A DNA stretch of 54,793 bases from an uncultured Clostridia bacterium (GTDB lineage: Bacteria; Bacillota; Clostridia; Christensenellales; Aristaeellaceae): positions 1-54,793 of the forward strand of contig CAKTWP010000014.1 of assembly GCA_934630705.1 (NCBI GenBank). Direction: 5' to 3'. Made by a program: the position numbers and the translations under genes. Each line of letters starts with the position of its first letter. Within the stretch, counting starts at the first letter, position 1. Of this stretch, positions 25,823 through 41,012 are shown piece by piece. The notes below the pieces were generated by a model. It was not told where the DNA came from and ran no database searches. It saw nothing but the letters and a program-made list of their open reading frames with translations.

Positions 25823-26287
25823 TTATTGGAAGAACCGCAGCACCGTGACCAGCACCCACGCGCCGGCGAGGATGCCCACCAGCCAGGTGGCCTGGCGCAG
25901 AACGGCGGAAAGGCCTTCCGCTTTTTTCAGCTTTTTATCCGCAGCGGCCTTCTCAGCCTTGTCCAGGCGCTTGGAGAGCGCGGCAAGCTGCTCGCGCAGC
26001 TCCTGCGCGTCCACCTGCGCATCATGCAGCTGATCCTGCAAATGCGCTTCCAGCTGGGTGTGCTCGGCTTCCAGACGGTCCATACGCTCCTGCAGCCGGG
26101 CCTGATCCTCGCTGAGCCCCTCGGCCACCAGCGTCATTTCGGAGGTGAATTCCTCCACCATCTGGCCCACATCCCGCCCCTTGAGCGGGGAAAGCACACC
26201 GTTCATAAATGCCTGGGCGGATTGCACCAGCCCTTTTTTCGGCGCAGCCTCCGCGGGGGAGAGCTGCTGTTCTTCCTGCTTGCTCAT
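25823..26287 (-). CDS. Coiled-coil protein with C-terminal membrane anchor
   Basis: A 154-residue protein I cannot place in a named family. Residues about 1-55 include a polar start and VQSAQAFMNGVLSPLKGRD; about 58-125 form a strong heptad-rich coiled coil (QARLQERMDRLEAEHTQLEAHL...LRAEALS-type pattern), and the last 22 residues are a membrane helix (ATWLVGILAGAWVLVTVLRFF) with only two residues after it, so it is tail-anchored with the coil in the cytoplasm. It starts 6 bases after the Prs stop and has no good ribosome site, suggesting translation coupled to prs. Confidence 0.75.
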   Translation of the reverse strand: MSKQEEQQLSPAEAAPKKGLVQSAQAFMNGVLSPLKGRDVGQMVEEFTSEMTLVAEGLSEDQARLQERMDRLEAEHTQLEAHLQDQLHDAQVDAQELREQLAALSKRLDKAEKAAADKKLKKAEGLSAVLRQATWLVGILAGAWVLVTVLRFFQ

Positions 26288-26293
26288 GTTTTT

Positions 26294-27505
26294 TTACACC
26301 AGACGAATGCCCGCTTCCGCCTGCTCGGCGCGATACCGGTTCAGCAGATTCTTGATCCGGTCATAGGGGTTCAGCAGCGCATGAAGGGAGCGATCGTGAT
26401 TCAGCGTGGCAATAATATAAGAAATATACTTGCTCATGTCGGCCTCGATGAACCAGGGCGCGGCCTGCAGCTCGGGGGTACGGTAGGTAAGGTTGGTGGC
26501 GATCACGCGGGAGAGATAGCCCTCCTCATAGGCCTTGTTGAAAGCGTCCAGGCCGCTGGTGAAGAAGGCGAAGGTGGCGGCGGCAAAGATGCGGTTGGCC
26601 TTGCGCTTTTTCAGCTCCTTGCACAGATCCAGCATCGAATCGCCGGAAGCGATCATGTCGTCCACCACGATCACGTCCTTGCCCTCCATGGACGCGCCCA
26701 GATATTCATGGGCCACGATGGGGTTGCGGCCGTTGACAACGGTGGTGTAATCCCGGCGCTTATAGAACATGCCCAGATCCAGCCCCAGCACCGAGGAGTA
26801 ATAGATATTGCGGTTCATGGCGCCTTCATCGGGGGAAACCACCATCATGTTTTCCTTATCGATGGCCAGGCCCTTTTCATGCTTGCACAGCGCCTTGAGC
26901 ATCTGATAGGTGGGCATGACGTTTTCAAAGCCCAGCAGCGGAACGGCATTCTGCACCCGGGGATCGTGGGCATCGAAGGTGATGATATTGGTCACGCCGA
27001 TATTTTCCAGCTCCTGAAGGGCCATGGCGCAGTCCAGGCTTTCCCGGGAGGTACGGCGGTGCTGGCGGCTCTCATAGAGCATGGGCATAATCACGTTGAT
27101 CCGCTTGGCCTTGCCGCTGATGGCGGCAATTACGCGCTTGAGATCCTGGAAGTGATCATCCGGAGACATGGGCACTTCCTGGCCGTACATCTTGTAGGTC
27201 TTGTTCCAGGCGCACACATCCACCAGAATATAGATGTCGTACCCGCGGACGCTCTCTTTGATAACGCCCTTGCTTTCGCCGGTGCCAAACCGGGGGCAAT
27301 AGGATTTGATCAGGAAGGAATCCCGGTTCACGCCGGGCATGGTATAGAATTCCTCGTCCTGAGTTTCCTGCAGGGAATTCCATTTCATCAGCCACGCGTT
27401 GATTTTCTTGCCCAGATCCTCGCATCCGGCCATGGCGATCACGCCCAGCGGGCCGATCGGTATGGTATTCAGGTCCTTACCCCATTCGGTGAGAAAATTG
27501 TTCAC
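26294..27505 (-). CDS. prs: Ribose-phosphate pyrophosphokinase, long clostridial form
   Basis: Makes PRPP from ribose-5-phosphate and ATP for nucleotide, His and Trp synthesis. 403 residues from the chosen start, longer than the classic 315. Key motifs: FDAHDPRVQNAVPL (metal-binding and catalytic region), VVSPDEGAMNR (the ATP/PP-loop region), and VIVVDDMIASGDSM (the PRPP-binding loop, with ASGDS instead of TGGT). The GTG at 27505 has AAGGGGTGG six bases upstream and is the start that matches homologues, which begin shortly before IPIGPLGVIA. An ATG at 27550 would add 15 residues, but it has no ribosome site and sits on the predicted transcription start. Confidence 0.88.
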   Translation of the reverse strand: MNNFLTEWGKDLNTIPIGPLGVIAMAGCEDLGKKINAWLMKWNSLQETQDEEFYTMPGVNRDSFLIKSYCPRFGTGESKGVIKESVRGYDIYILVDVCAWNKTYKMYGQEVPMSPDDHFQDLKRVIAAISGKAKRINVIMPMLYESRQHRRTSRESLDCAMALQELENIGVTNIITFDAHDPRVQNAVPLLGFENVMPTYQMLKALCKHEKGLAIDKENMMVVSPDEGAMNRNIYYSSVLGLDLGMFYKRRDYTTVVNGRNPIVAHEYLGASMEGKDVIVVDDMIASGDSMLDLCKELKKRKANRIFAAATFAFFTSGLDAFNKAYEEGYLSRVIATNLTYRTPELQAAPWFIEADMSKYISYIIATLNHDRSLHALLNPYDRIKNLLNRYRAEQAEAGIRLV

Positions 27506-27555
27506 GCCGTACCACCCCTTCGTATCGTTATGAACATGTAAAATTGTCATAAAAT

Positions 27556-27584
27556 ATTATACATGATTTCCGGGCGATTGAGAA
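27556..27584 (-). promoter_or_regulatory. Sigma-A promoter of prs
   Basis: On the minus strand TTCTCA (27584-27579), 17-base spacer, TATAAT (27561-27556). The predicted start lies at about 27549, right at the upstream ATG; a leaderless message would be needed to use that ATG. Confidence 0.6.
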
Positions 27585-27700
27585 GGGCCGCCGCCGGTTT
27601 TTTTCGGTTTTTGTCGAATTATCCAGAAAAAAACGAAAAATTTCCGGGGATGCTGCGAATTGACAAGCCAGCTTTTTCCACAAAAGGAAACGCAACCGGG

Positions 27701-28417
27701 TTATGTAACGAACCCACCATTCACCCCCAGCACCTGCCCGGTAACGAATGCCGCATCCTGTCCGCACAGGAACGCCACGGCCCTTGCTACGTCCTGCGGC
27801 GTGCCCAGGCGGCACAGGGGCGTTTCATCGGCCAGGGCCTGCAGCTCGGCGGGGGTATACTCGGAGAGCATATCCGTCTGAATCACGCCGGGGGCCACGC
27901 AGTTGACGCGCACGCCGCTGGGCCCCACTTCGGCTGCCAGCGCCTTTCCCAGTCCGATGAGCGCAGCCTTACAGGCGGAGTAAGCTGCCTCGCAGGAGCC
28001 GCCCACCTGCCCCCACATGGAGGACACATACACGATTGCGCCGGTTTTACGGCTGATCATTTCCGGCAGAAAGGCGCGGGTAGTCAGGAACGCGCCGCGG
28101 ACGTGGAGGGCGAACAGGTCGTCCCACTGGGCGGCGGACATATCCTGAAGCAGGCCTGTATAGGAGGTGCCGGCATTACAGACCAGTGCGTCCAGGCGAT
28201 GGAATTCCCGGAGCAGCGTTTGTGCCATTTGCCGCGTTTGGGCTTCGTCCCGGGCGTCACAGGGAATTGCCAGCGCCCCTGTTTCCTCGGCCAGGGCTTT
28301 TGCGGCGTTTTCGCTTTGCAGATACGTGAATGCGACGCGCCAGCCACGTTTGCTCAGCTCACGCACGGTGGCTGCGCCGATTCCCCGGGAGCCGCCGGTA
28401 ACAAGTGCAGTTTGCAT
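27701..28417 (-). CDS. Short-chain dehydrogenase/reductase, FabG-like; possible EF-P 5-aminopentanone reductase (YmfI type)
   Basis: NAD(P)H-dependent reductase of 238 residues. The start at 28417 is preceded by AGAGGAGGAGAG and begins the Rossmann fold MQTALVTGGSRGIG (TGxxxGIG). Further SDR marks are CDARD, VCNAGTS (the NAG motif), the catalytic Ser in YVSSMWGQVGGSCEAAYSACK with Tyr and Lys in YxxxK, and PGVIQTDM. The SSMWGQVG.SCE segment is characteristic of the clostridial SDR subgroup that includes YmfI, which reduces the EF-P modification; general FabG function is the alternative. Own promoter at 28439-28467. Confidence 0.87.
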   Translation of the reverse strand: MQTALVTGGSRGIGAATVRELSKRGWRVAFTYLQSENAAKALAEETGALAIPCDARDEAQTRQMAQTLLREFHRLDALVCNAGTSYTGLLQDMSAAQWDDLFALHVRGAFLTTRAFLPEMISRKTGAIVYVSSMWGQVGGSCEAAYSACKAALIGLGKALAAEVGPSGVRVNCVAPGVIQTDMLSEYTPAELQALADETPLCRLGTPQDVARAVAFLCGQDAAFVTGQVLGVNGGFVT

Positions 28418-28438
28418 CTTTCTCTCCTCCTCTGTTGC

Positions 28439-28467
28439 AGTATACCACACACGCGCAGAAAACGCAA
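28439..28467 (-). promoter_or_regulatory. Sigma-A promoter of the SDR gene
   Basis: On the minus strand TTGCGT (28467-28462), 17-base spacer, TATACT (28444-28439). Confidence 0.7.
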
Positions 28468-28522
28468 AAAGGGGAGGCGGAGGAGGAAGACGAAAGGTGG
28501 GAGACGGAAGCGGGAGACGGAA

Positions 28523-28566
28523 GTGGGGGAAACCGTTCTTTGTGGCCAAAGAACGGTTTCCCCCAC
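28523..28566. repeat. Perfect 19-bp palindrome, copy A of a 142-bp tandem repeat
   Basis: Arms 28523-28541 and 28548-28566 are exact complements around GTGGCC. The following stretch (CACACCCCCATCC, then AGCC.TA.GGGGAAAG) recurs 142 bp later. Reading frames across it are low-complexity and not convincing genes. Confidence 0.8.
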
Positions 28567-28667
28567 ACCCCCATCCAAGAAAGCCGTAAGGGGAAAGTGG
28601 ATGGGCGAGTGGGGAATTTTTGCAGTTTGGAAAATGACGGGGAGAGGGAGTTGGGGGAGGCGGAAGC

Positions 28668-28706
28668 GGAGGAATCCATTCTTGTGGCCAAAGAACGGTT
28701 TCCTCC
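28668..28706. repeat. Copy B of the 142-bp repeat, decayed palindrome
   Basis: The right arm AAAGAACGGTTTCCTCC is kept, while the left arm has drifted (GGAGGAATCCATTCTT). Flanking sequence also repeats up to about 28745. Confidence 0.75.
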
Positions 28707-28873
28707 ACACCCCCATCCCAAAGAGCCATAGGGGAAAGGGAGAACGGTGGACTTGAAAGCATGCTTGTGAAGGGGGTTTTTCAAAGTTTGAAAACGTGGC
28801 GGAGCGGAGGAGCAAAGTATGATTTTCCCGCATAATCTCGCAAAGCTGCCGTTTTTATGCCATAATGGCAGGC

Positions 28874-29000
28874 TATAATGCAAACTGTTCCGAAGATCAG
28901 CGAGTTCCGGGCTCCGGCTGCCCCCTCGGCCGACCCGGCCGCTTGATCGATATTATTATTTTTTGAAGGCCCGCCGCACCCCCACGCGGCGGGTTTTCCG
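28874..29000 (+). ncRNA. Possible small transcript or leader upstream of rpoB
   Basis: A TATAAT at 28874-28879 (no clear -35) precedes about 90 bases with an internal GGCCGaccCGGCC stem and ends in the intrinsic terminator at 28970-28997. An ATG at 28878 opens only a 21-codon frame. It could be a small RNA, or the leftover end of an operon that once stood upstream of rpoB. Confidence 0.3.
28970..28997 (+). terminator. Intrinsic terminator with no gene before it
   Basis: CCCGCCGC/GCGGCGGG stem with an 8-base loop followed by TTTT, oriented for plus-strand transcripts. No plus-strand gene ends in the 540 bases upstream. Confidence 0.75.
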
Positions 29001-29128
29001 TTTGCTTTGGGGCCCGGGTGAAGGAAACGCCTGATCGGCAGATGAGATGCGCGGGCCGGAAAAGCAGGCGGAAACACAGAAAAAAGAGAAATTTTTCTGA
29101 AAAATATTGATATTGTAGGAAAATATCG

Positions 29129-29157
29129 TTGACAGGGGATTGCCAGTATGCTATACT
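29129..29157 (+). promoter_or_regulatory. Sigma-A promoter of rpoBC
   Basis: TTGACA (29129-29134), 17-base spacer, TATACT (29152-29157). The leader to the rpoB start is about 134 bases and contains a GCATC/GATGC stem and a CAGCC/GGCTG stem. Confidence 0.85.
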
Positions 29158-29297
29158 CTATGATTGCATCAGTATCGGTAAGATGCGTAATTATGTCCAT
29201 ACCTGACAGCCTGAAAACCTGCTGAAAAGCGGCTGCCGGGGAAGGGGCATTTATGGCTTTTCCGATGGTGGGCAGGAATAAAGGGGTGATAGCTTTT

Positions 29298-33026
<3,729 letters not shown>

Positions 33027-33096
33027 GCTTTCGCTGGCCTGCCCGGGGCTCCGGGCAGGCGGCGGGGCTTGGCCACAGCGGAGGGAGTATTGATTC

Positions 33097-36654
<3,558 letters not shown>

Positions 36655-36746
36655 CGCTTCTGCGCTCTGCAGGCGCGTTCAAGCGGACGCATCGAAAGCG
36701 CCCGTCACGAAAGGGGAAAAGCATAAAAGAGGAAGCCCTTTTCGTG

Positions 36747-36785
36747 AAGCCCCGGCACGGCGAAGGCCGCGCCGGGGCTTTGTGC
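36747..36785 (+). terminator. Terminator of the rpoBC unit
   Basis: AAGCCCCGGC (36747-36756) pairs with GCCGGGGCTT (36771-36780), followed by TTGTGCTTT. Confidence 0.75.
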
Positions 36786-36892
36786 TTTGCGGCTCCATGC
36801 GTCGGCGAGGGCCGGGGGAGCGTGCAGGGGCTGGAAGGCTGGGAGCATGCAGGAATGCAATCCATTGGAATTTCAAGAGGAGATGTGCGGCG

Positions 36893-37504
36893 ATGGATCG
36901 GGACAGCTATTTGCGGGATCCCTGCGGGACGCTTTCTATCCCCTTGTGGAAGGCGGGAAAAATGGCGCTGCCCGCGTCCATCCGAATCGTCCATTGCCGT
37001 GATTGGCACGGAGAATATGCGCAATATCAGAGATTCTTTCGTGTGAAGCATACGCTTCGTGATTTGTCAGCATGCGAATCGGAGTATCGCGTCATAGACC
37101 TTCAGGCTCAGGCATCGGAATTATCGCAGATGATTAACACATCCTACGCCCATGAGCATATCCGGGTCAGCGAGGATGACCTGCGCTCCATGCAGAAGCA
37201 TCCGACCTATTGCAGGGAGCTGTGGGTTTATCTCGAGGCGGATGGAAGGATGGCCGCGTCCGGAATTGCGGAGTATGATAGGGACTGCGGGGAGGGCGTT
37301 CTGGAGTGGATACAGGTTCTTCCGGAATACAGAGGCCGGGGATACGGCAGGAGAATCGTTACCATTTTACTGAATAAGCTGCGCGAAATGGGAGCCGATT
37401 TTGTTACGGTTTCGGGGAATCTGGATAATATCACATCTCCGCTTGCGCTCTACAGGGCGTGCGGATTTACAGGCGAGGATGTGTGGTATATATGCAGGAT
37501 ATAG
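36893..37504 (+). CDS. GNAT family N-acetyltransferase
   Basis: Acetyl-CoA-dependent N-acetyltransferase of unknown substrate, 203 residues. The start at 36893 has AGAGGAG upstream. The N-terminal 60 residues are unlike typical GNAT and may form a separate segment; the GNAT core follows with ELWVYLEADGRMAASG, then WIQVLPEYRGRGYGRRIV, which carries the acetyl-CoA loop RGRGYG, and SPLALYRACGFTGED at the C-terminus. Single gene between rpoC and the coiled-coil surface protein. Confidence 0.87.
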   Translation: MDRDSYLRDPCGTLSIPLWKAGKMALPASIRIVHCRDWHGEYAQYQRFFRVKHTLRDLSACESEYRVIDLQAQASELSQMINTSYAHEHIRVSEDDLRSMQKHPTYCRELWVYLEADGRMAASGIAEYDRDCGEGVLEWIQVLPEYRGRGYGRRIVTILLNKLREMGADFVTVSGNLDNITSPLALYRACGFTGEDVWYICRI

Positions 37505-37546
37505 CAGCAATGCCCGGCATGGGGCCTTCGGGGCACAGAAAAAGAG

Positions 37547-37575
37547 CAGCGGCGGACGTTATTCGTCCGCCGCTG
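37547..37575. terminator. Bidirectional terminator between GNAT and coiled-coil genes
   Basis: Perfect 12-bp stem CAGCGGCGGACG/CGTCCGCCGCTG around a 5-base loop. On the minus strand it is followed by CTCTTTTTC, on the plus strand by TTTGA. Confidence 0.8.
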
Positions 37576-37634
37576 TTTGATAATGCGTAAGAAAATGTGA
37601 TTCGGTCGGAACCGCTTCTCCCCGAGGACAGCCC

Positions 37635-38447
37635 TTACTTGGCCGGGGTGGGGGTGGGCTTCACAGTAGGCGTAACGGTGGGGGTGGCGGTGGGGGTCGG
37701 CGTGGGCAGCAGCTTCAGCGCTTCTTCCAGCTGCGCCTTCACATCTTCCAGTTCCTTCAGGGCCTGTTCCTTTTCGGCGGTCAGCTTCGCTTCCAGCTGG
37801 GCCTTTTCCGCTTCCGCATCCGCCAGCTTCTGCTCCCACTGGGCGTTGGCTTCGTCCAGCGCCTTTTGATCCGCGTCCTTCAGGGCGGCGTATTCCGCTT
37901 TGGCGTCCGCCAGAGCCTTTTCGGTATCCGCCTGGGCCTGCTTGAGAGCCGCTTCGGCTTCGTCCTTCACCTGCTTGAGCGCGGCTTCCGCATCCGTCTT
38001 AGCGGCGGCCAGCTCCTGGCTCAGAACTTCCAGCTTTTCGGTGGCGGTGTCTTTAGCGGCCTGCAGCGCGGTGGCCGCGTCCTTGAGGGCCGCTTCGGCG
38101 TTGGTCTTGGCGGATTCAAGGGCGGTAGAAATGGAGGATTTTTCTTCCGCGGCGGCGGCAATTTCGGCCTGGGCCGCTTCCAGCTGGGTCTGGGTTTCTG
38201 CGGCCTGGGCGGTCAGCGTTTCTTTTTCTGCGGTCAGGGCTTCGATTTGCTCATTTAACGTTTTCACACTGGCAGTTAGCTCGTCAATCTGTGCCTGCAG
38301 GCCGTTTTTTTCTTCCGCGGCCTGCGTCTTGAATTGGTCATAATCTTTTTGCAGGGTGGTTTTCTGCCCGCCAATCACGGCGATCACCACGGCGGCGACC
38401 AGCACCACGGCGCAGAGGATAATCGTAATGGTTTTTTTCACGGTCAT
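37635..38447 (-). CDS. Membrane-anchored extracellular coiled-coil protein with Thr-Pro tail
   Basis: A 270-residue protein of no named family. GGGAAGGGAG precedes the ATG. Residues about 5-27 are a membrane helix or uncleaved signal (TITIILCAVVLVAAVVIAVI). About 30-245 are one continuous Ala/Glu/Lys-rich coiled coil with heptads and near-repeats such as EAALKDA, EAALKQV, EAALKQA and EKALADA, suggesting growth by duplication of an 11- to 14-residue unit. The last 22 residues are almost pure Thr/Pro (TPTPTATPTVTPTVKP), a wall-spanning type of linker. It probably forms a rod outside the membrane; partner unknown. Confidence 0.8.
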   Translation of the reverse strand: MTVKKTITIILCAVVLVAAVVIAVIGGQKTTLQKDYDQFKTQAAEEKNGLQAQIDELTASVKTLNEQIEALTAEKETLTAQAAETQTQLEAAQAEIAAAAEEKSSISTALESAKTNAEAALKDAATALQAAKDTATEKLEVLSQELAAAKTDAEAALKQVKDEAEAALKQAQADTEKALADAKAEYAALKDADQKALDEANAQWEQKLADAEAEKAQLEAKLTAEKEQALKELEDVKAQLEEALKLLPTPTPTATPTVTPTVKPTPTPAK

Positions 38448-38611
38448 TCAGCTCCCTTCCCATTTTGCCCTACGCAGAGCAATGTACTATGTATTCGCCG
38501 CAGCAGGCGTGATTCCTGCTGAAATGGAAAGAAATACACCAAAAAATCGGAAGCGCATGTTTCGTTTAGCGTCTGGCTATCCTAATGCTGCGTTCAAAGG
38601 AGGTGGATGGA

Positions 38612-38758
38612 ATGGAAAAGCAAAATCAGGGCTGGAAGCAGCGAGGCGTATTTGCGCTGTTGAGCCGGCGCAGCAACAGCGATGTGCTGGGCAGCTATAC
38701 CGGTACGCCCAAGGATCCGGATGATGAAGAACCGGTGCAGGACGTAGACGATCTATGA
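38612..38758 (+). CDS. Small acidic-tailed protein, 48 residues
   Basis: A short gene with an ideal AAAGGAGG site six bases before the ATG. The product begins MEKQNQGWKQRGVFALLSRR (basic, possibly amphipathic) and ends SYTGTPKDPDDEEPVQDVDDL, an acidic tail. I recall small clostridial proteins with a similar GSYTGTP...PVQDxDDL ending, but no function. Codon use matches its neighbours. It stands alone between the divergent coiled-coil gene and the convergent RNase J gene, followed by hairpins. Confidence 0.7.
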   Translation: MEKQNQGWKQRGVFALLSRRSNSDVLGSYTGTPKDPDDEEPVQDVDDL

Positions 38759-38917
38759 AGGGGGACCACGCGCTACGCTCCTGCGGAGAAACGCGTCACT
38801 TTTCATTCAGAACAGGCTACAAAAACACCCCGGATGAAAGCAAAGATTGCCATCATCAGGGGCGCAGGTTGATTCAGCGAAAAGCTGCAAGAATCCCTAC
38901 TGGTTTTCGGGAGGGAG

Positions 38918-38954
38918 CGGGAGGGTGCTTTTGACACAAAAGCGTCCTCCCGCA
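38918..38954. terminator. Hairpin, family 2, between small protein and RNase J
   Basis: GCGGGAGG.TGCTTTTG pairs with CAAAAGC.TCCTCCCGC with a 3-base loop. Placed 22 bases past the RNase J stop; acts as transcription end for either convergent gene. A decayed family 1 copy seems to lie at about 38828-38868. Confidence 0.6.
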
Positions 38955-38976
38955 TTTATTATATCGTTTATTCGCG

Positions 38977-40638
38977 TTAGCCCAGATCCACGATAATAGG
39001 CAGGATCATGGGATTGCGCTTAATCTTTTCATAGATAAAGCGATGGAGCTCGTCCTTAATGCGGTTTTTGATGCTGGGCCAATCGCTGCCCTCAATGCGG
39101 CCATAGGACGCAATAATATTCCGCACCACTTCCCGGGTGGACTCGATAATGTCCTCGTTTTCCCGGACGTAGACAAATCCGCGGCTGATCACATCGGGGC
39201 CGGAAACCAGCACACCGTTGGTACGGTCAAAGGCCATGGCCACAATAATCAGGCCGTCTTGAGACAGATGCTTGCGATCCCGCAGCACCACGTTCCCCAC
39301 ATCGCCAATGCCCAGGCCGTCCACCAGCACTTCGCCTACCGGCACCGTGCCTGCAATGGACAGGTTATCCCGGCTCATTTCGATCACCTGACCGGCAGCG
39401 GGCAGCACGATGTTCTGCCGTTCCATCCCCAGGGTTTCGGCCAGCTCCGCATGCTGCCAGAGCATGCGGTATTCGCCGTGAACGGGAATGAAATACTTGG
39501 GCCGCACCAGCGTGTGCATCAACTTGATTTCTTCCTGACACGCGTGGCCGGAAACATGCACCTCGGCCATGGCCTCGTAAATCACTTCCGCACCGCAGCG
39601 GTACAACTGGTTGATGACCCGGGAAACAAATTTTTCGTTGCCGGGAATGGGCGTGGCGGAGATGATGACCTTGTCGGAGGGCTTGATCTGAAGCTTGCGA
39701 TGCTCGGAGAAGGCCATCCGGGTCAGGCCGCTCATGGGCTCGCCCTGGCTGCCGGTGGTGAGAATCAGCAGCTCATCATCCCGGTAATTATCCAGATCGT
39801 CCACTTCCACCAGGCAATCCTCGGGGATGTTCAGCTCGCCCAGCTGCATGGCCACGCGGCTGACGCTGACCATGCTGCGGCCGATAAAGCAGGCTTTGCG
39901 GCCAAAGCGGATGGCGCTGTCCACCACCTGCTGCAGGCGGTTGATATTGCTGGAAAACATGGCCACAATCACCCGGCCCTGGGCGTTGCGGAACTGGTTG
40001 ACAAAAGTTTCGCCAATCTTGCGCTCGCTCATGGTGTAGCCGGGCCGCTCGATATTGGTGCTTTCGCACAGCAGGGCCAGCACCCCCGCGTCGCCTACCG
40101 CAGCCAGGGTGCTCAGATCGGTTACTTCCCCGTCCACGGGGGTATAGTCGATCTTAAAGTCCCCGGAATGCACCACCGTGCCCGCCGGGCAGGTGATAGC
40201 CAGCGCACAGGCGCCGGGAATGGAATGGTTCACCTTGATGAATTTCACCGTGAACTGGCCGATTTTCACTTCGTCCCGGGGCAGCACGGCATTGAACGGA
40301 ATGCCGTTCACCCGGTGCTCCCGCAGCTTGATATCGATGAGGGCCAGGGTCAGCCGGGTGCCGTAAATGGGGGCAGGCACCTGCTGAAGAATATAAGGCG
40401 TGGCGCCGATATGGTCCTCGTGGCCATGGGTGAACACATAGCCGCGCACCCGGTTTTTGTTGGCCACCAGATAGGATGCGTCCGGAATCACCAGGTCAAT
40501 ACCCAGCATATCCTCCTTGGGGAAGATCGAGCCGCAGTCTACCACCAGGATGTCATCTTCGTATTCAAAGGCGGTCATGTTCTTGCCAATTTCGTCCACG
40601 CCGCCCAGCGGAATAATCCGCAATTTGGGAGAAGCCAT
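38977..40638 (-). CDS. rnj: Ribonuclease J
   Basis: Metallo-beta-lactamase/beta-CASP RNase with 5' exonuclease and endonuclease activity in mRNA decay and rRNA maturation. 553 residues, the RNase J length. The metal site is HGHEDHIG at residues 71-78, the beta-CASP region includes MFSSNINRLQQVVD and LTTGSQGEPMSGLTRM, and the C-terminus has ISRGFVYVRENEDI and the short C-terminal dimer domain. Start at 40638 behind AAAGGAGG. Single gene with its own promoter; whether it is the J1 or J2 paralogue cannot be decided here. Confidence 0.95.
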   Translation of the reverse strand: MASPKLRIIPLGGVDEIGKNMTAFEYEDDILVVDCGSIFPKEDMLGIDLVIPDASYLVANKNRVRGYVFTHGHEDHIGATPYILQQVPAPIYGTRLTLALIDIKLREHRVNGIPFNAVLPRDEVKIGQFTVKFIKVNHSIPGACALAITCPAGTVVHSGDFKIDYTPVDGEVTDLSTLAAVGDAGVLALLCESTNIERPGYTMSERKIGETFVNQFRNAQGRVIVAMFSSNINRLQQVVDSAIRFGRKACFIGRSMVSVSRVAMQLGELNIPEDCLVEVDDLDNYRDDELLILTTGSQGEPMSGLTRMAFSEHRKLQIKPSDKVIISATPIPGNEKFVSRVINQLYRCGAEVIYEAMAEVHVSGHACQEEIKLMHTLVRPKYFIPVHGEYRMLWQHAELAETLGMERQNIVLPAAGQVIEMSRDNLSIAGTVPVGEVLVDGLGIGDVGNVVLRDRKHLSQDGLIIVAMAFDRTNGVLVSGPDVISRGFVYVRENEDIIESTREVVRNIIASYGRIEGSDWPSIKNRIKDELHRFIYEKIKRNPMILPIIVDLG

Positions 40639-40714
40639 AGAATCCTCCTTTCAAAACCAGATAGATGAATTGCACAAAAGAAAACGACTGTGCCCATCGT
40701 ATTGGAGCTTGTTT

Positions 40715-40743
40715 ATTATAATCGGCAGCAAGGAAACCGACAA
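40715..40743 (-). promoter_or_regulatory. Sigma-A promoter of the RNase J gene
   Basis: On the minus strand TTGTCG (40743-40738), 17-base spacer, TATAAT (40720-40715). A second TATAAT-like box lies further upstream near 40770. The 374-base gap up to 41012 holds only this and the divergent promoter. Confidence 0.7.
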
Positions 40744-40928
40744 AAATAAATGACCAATCTTTACGTATTATATCATAAGAATTTGCAAATTACCAGCATT
40801 ATTTTCTGACAAATTCCAGGGTTTGTCCTGTTGCAATTTTAATAAACTGCACAAACAAAGGAATAAAACAACCCAAATTGGACATTGCATATCGGAAGAA
40901 AACAATTGAAAAACATGCGCCGCCGCCG

Positions 40929-40958
40929 TTGTGCCCGGGCTGGCCGGTGTGGTATAAT
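40929..40958 (+). promoter_or_regulatory. Sigma-A promoter of the dipeptidase to RlmH gene run
   Basis: TTGTGC (40929-40934), 18-base spacer, TATAAT (40953-40958), about 50 bases before the first start codon. Confidence 0.65.
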
Positions 40959-41012
40959 ACAAAGGGATTTTGTTTCTTTTTGGGGAATGCAGGGCGAAGG
41001 AGGAAATCAATC

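Noticed and set aside
28359..28883. Several overlapping open frames in the repeat region left of rpoB
   Set aside because: Low-complexity Pro/Ser/Gly products that follow the DNA repeat, no ribosome sites, and a long N-terminal extension of the SDR gene that crosses its promoter.
28878..28943. 21-codon frame MQTVPKISEFR... as a leader peptide or the end of a ribosomal protein
   Set aside because: Weak ribosome site, a stop just before it, and no match to a known ribosomal protein end; kept only as a possible transcript.
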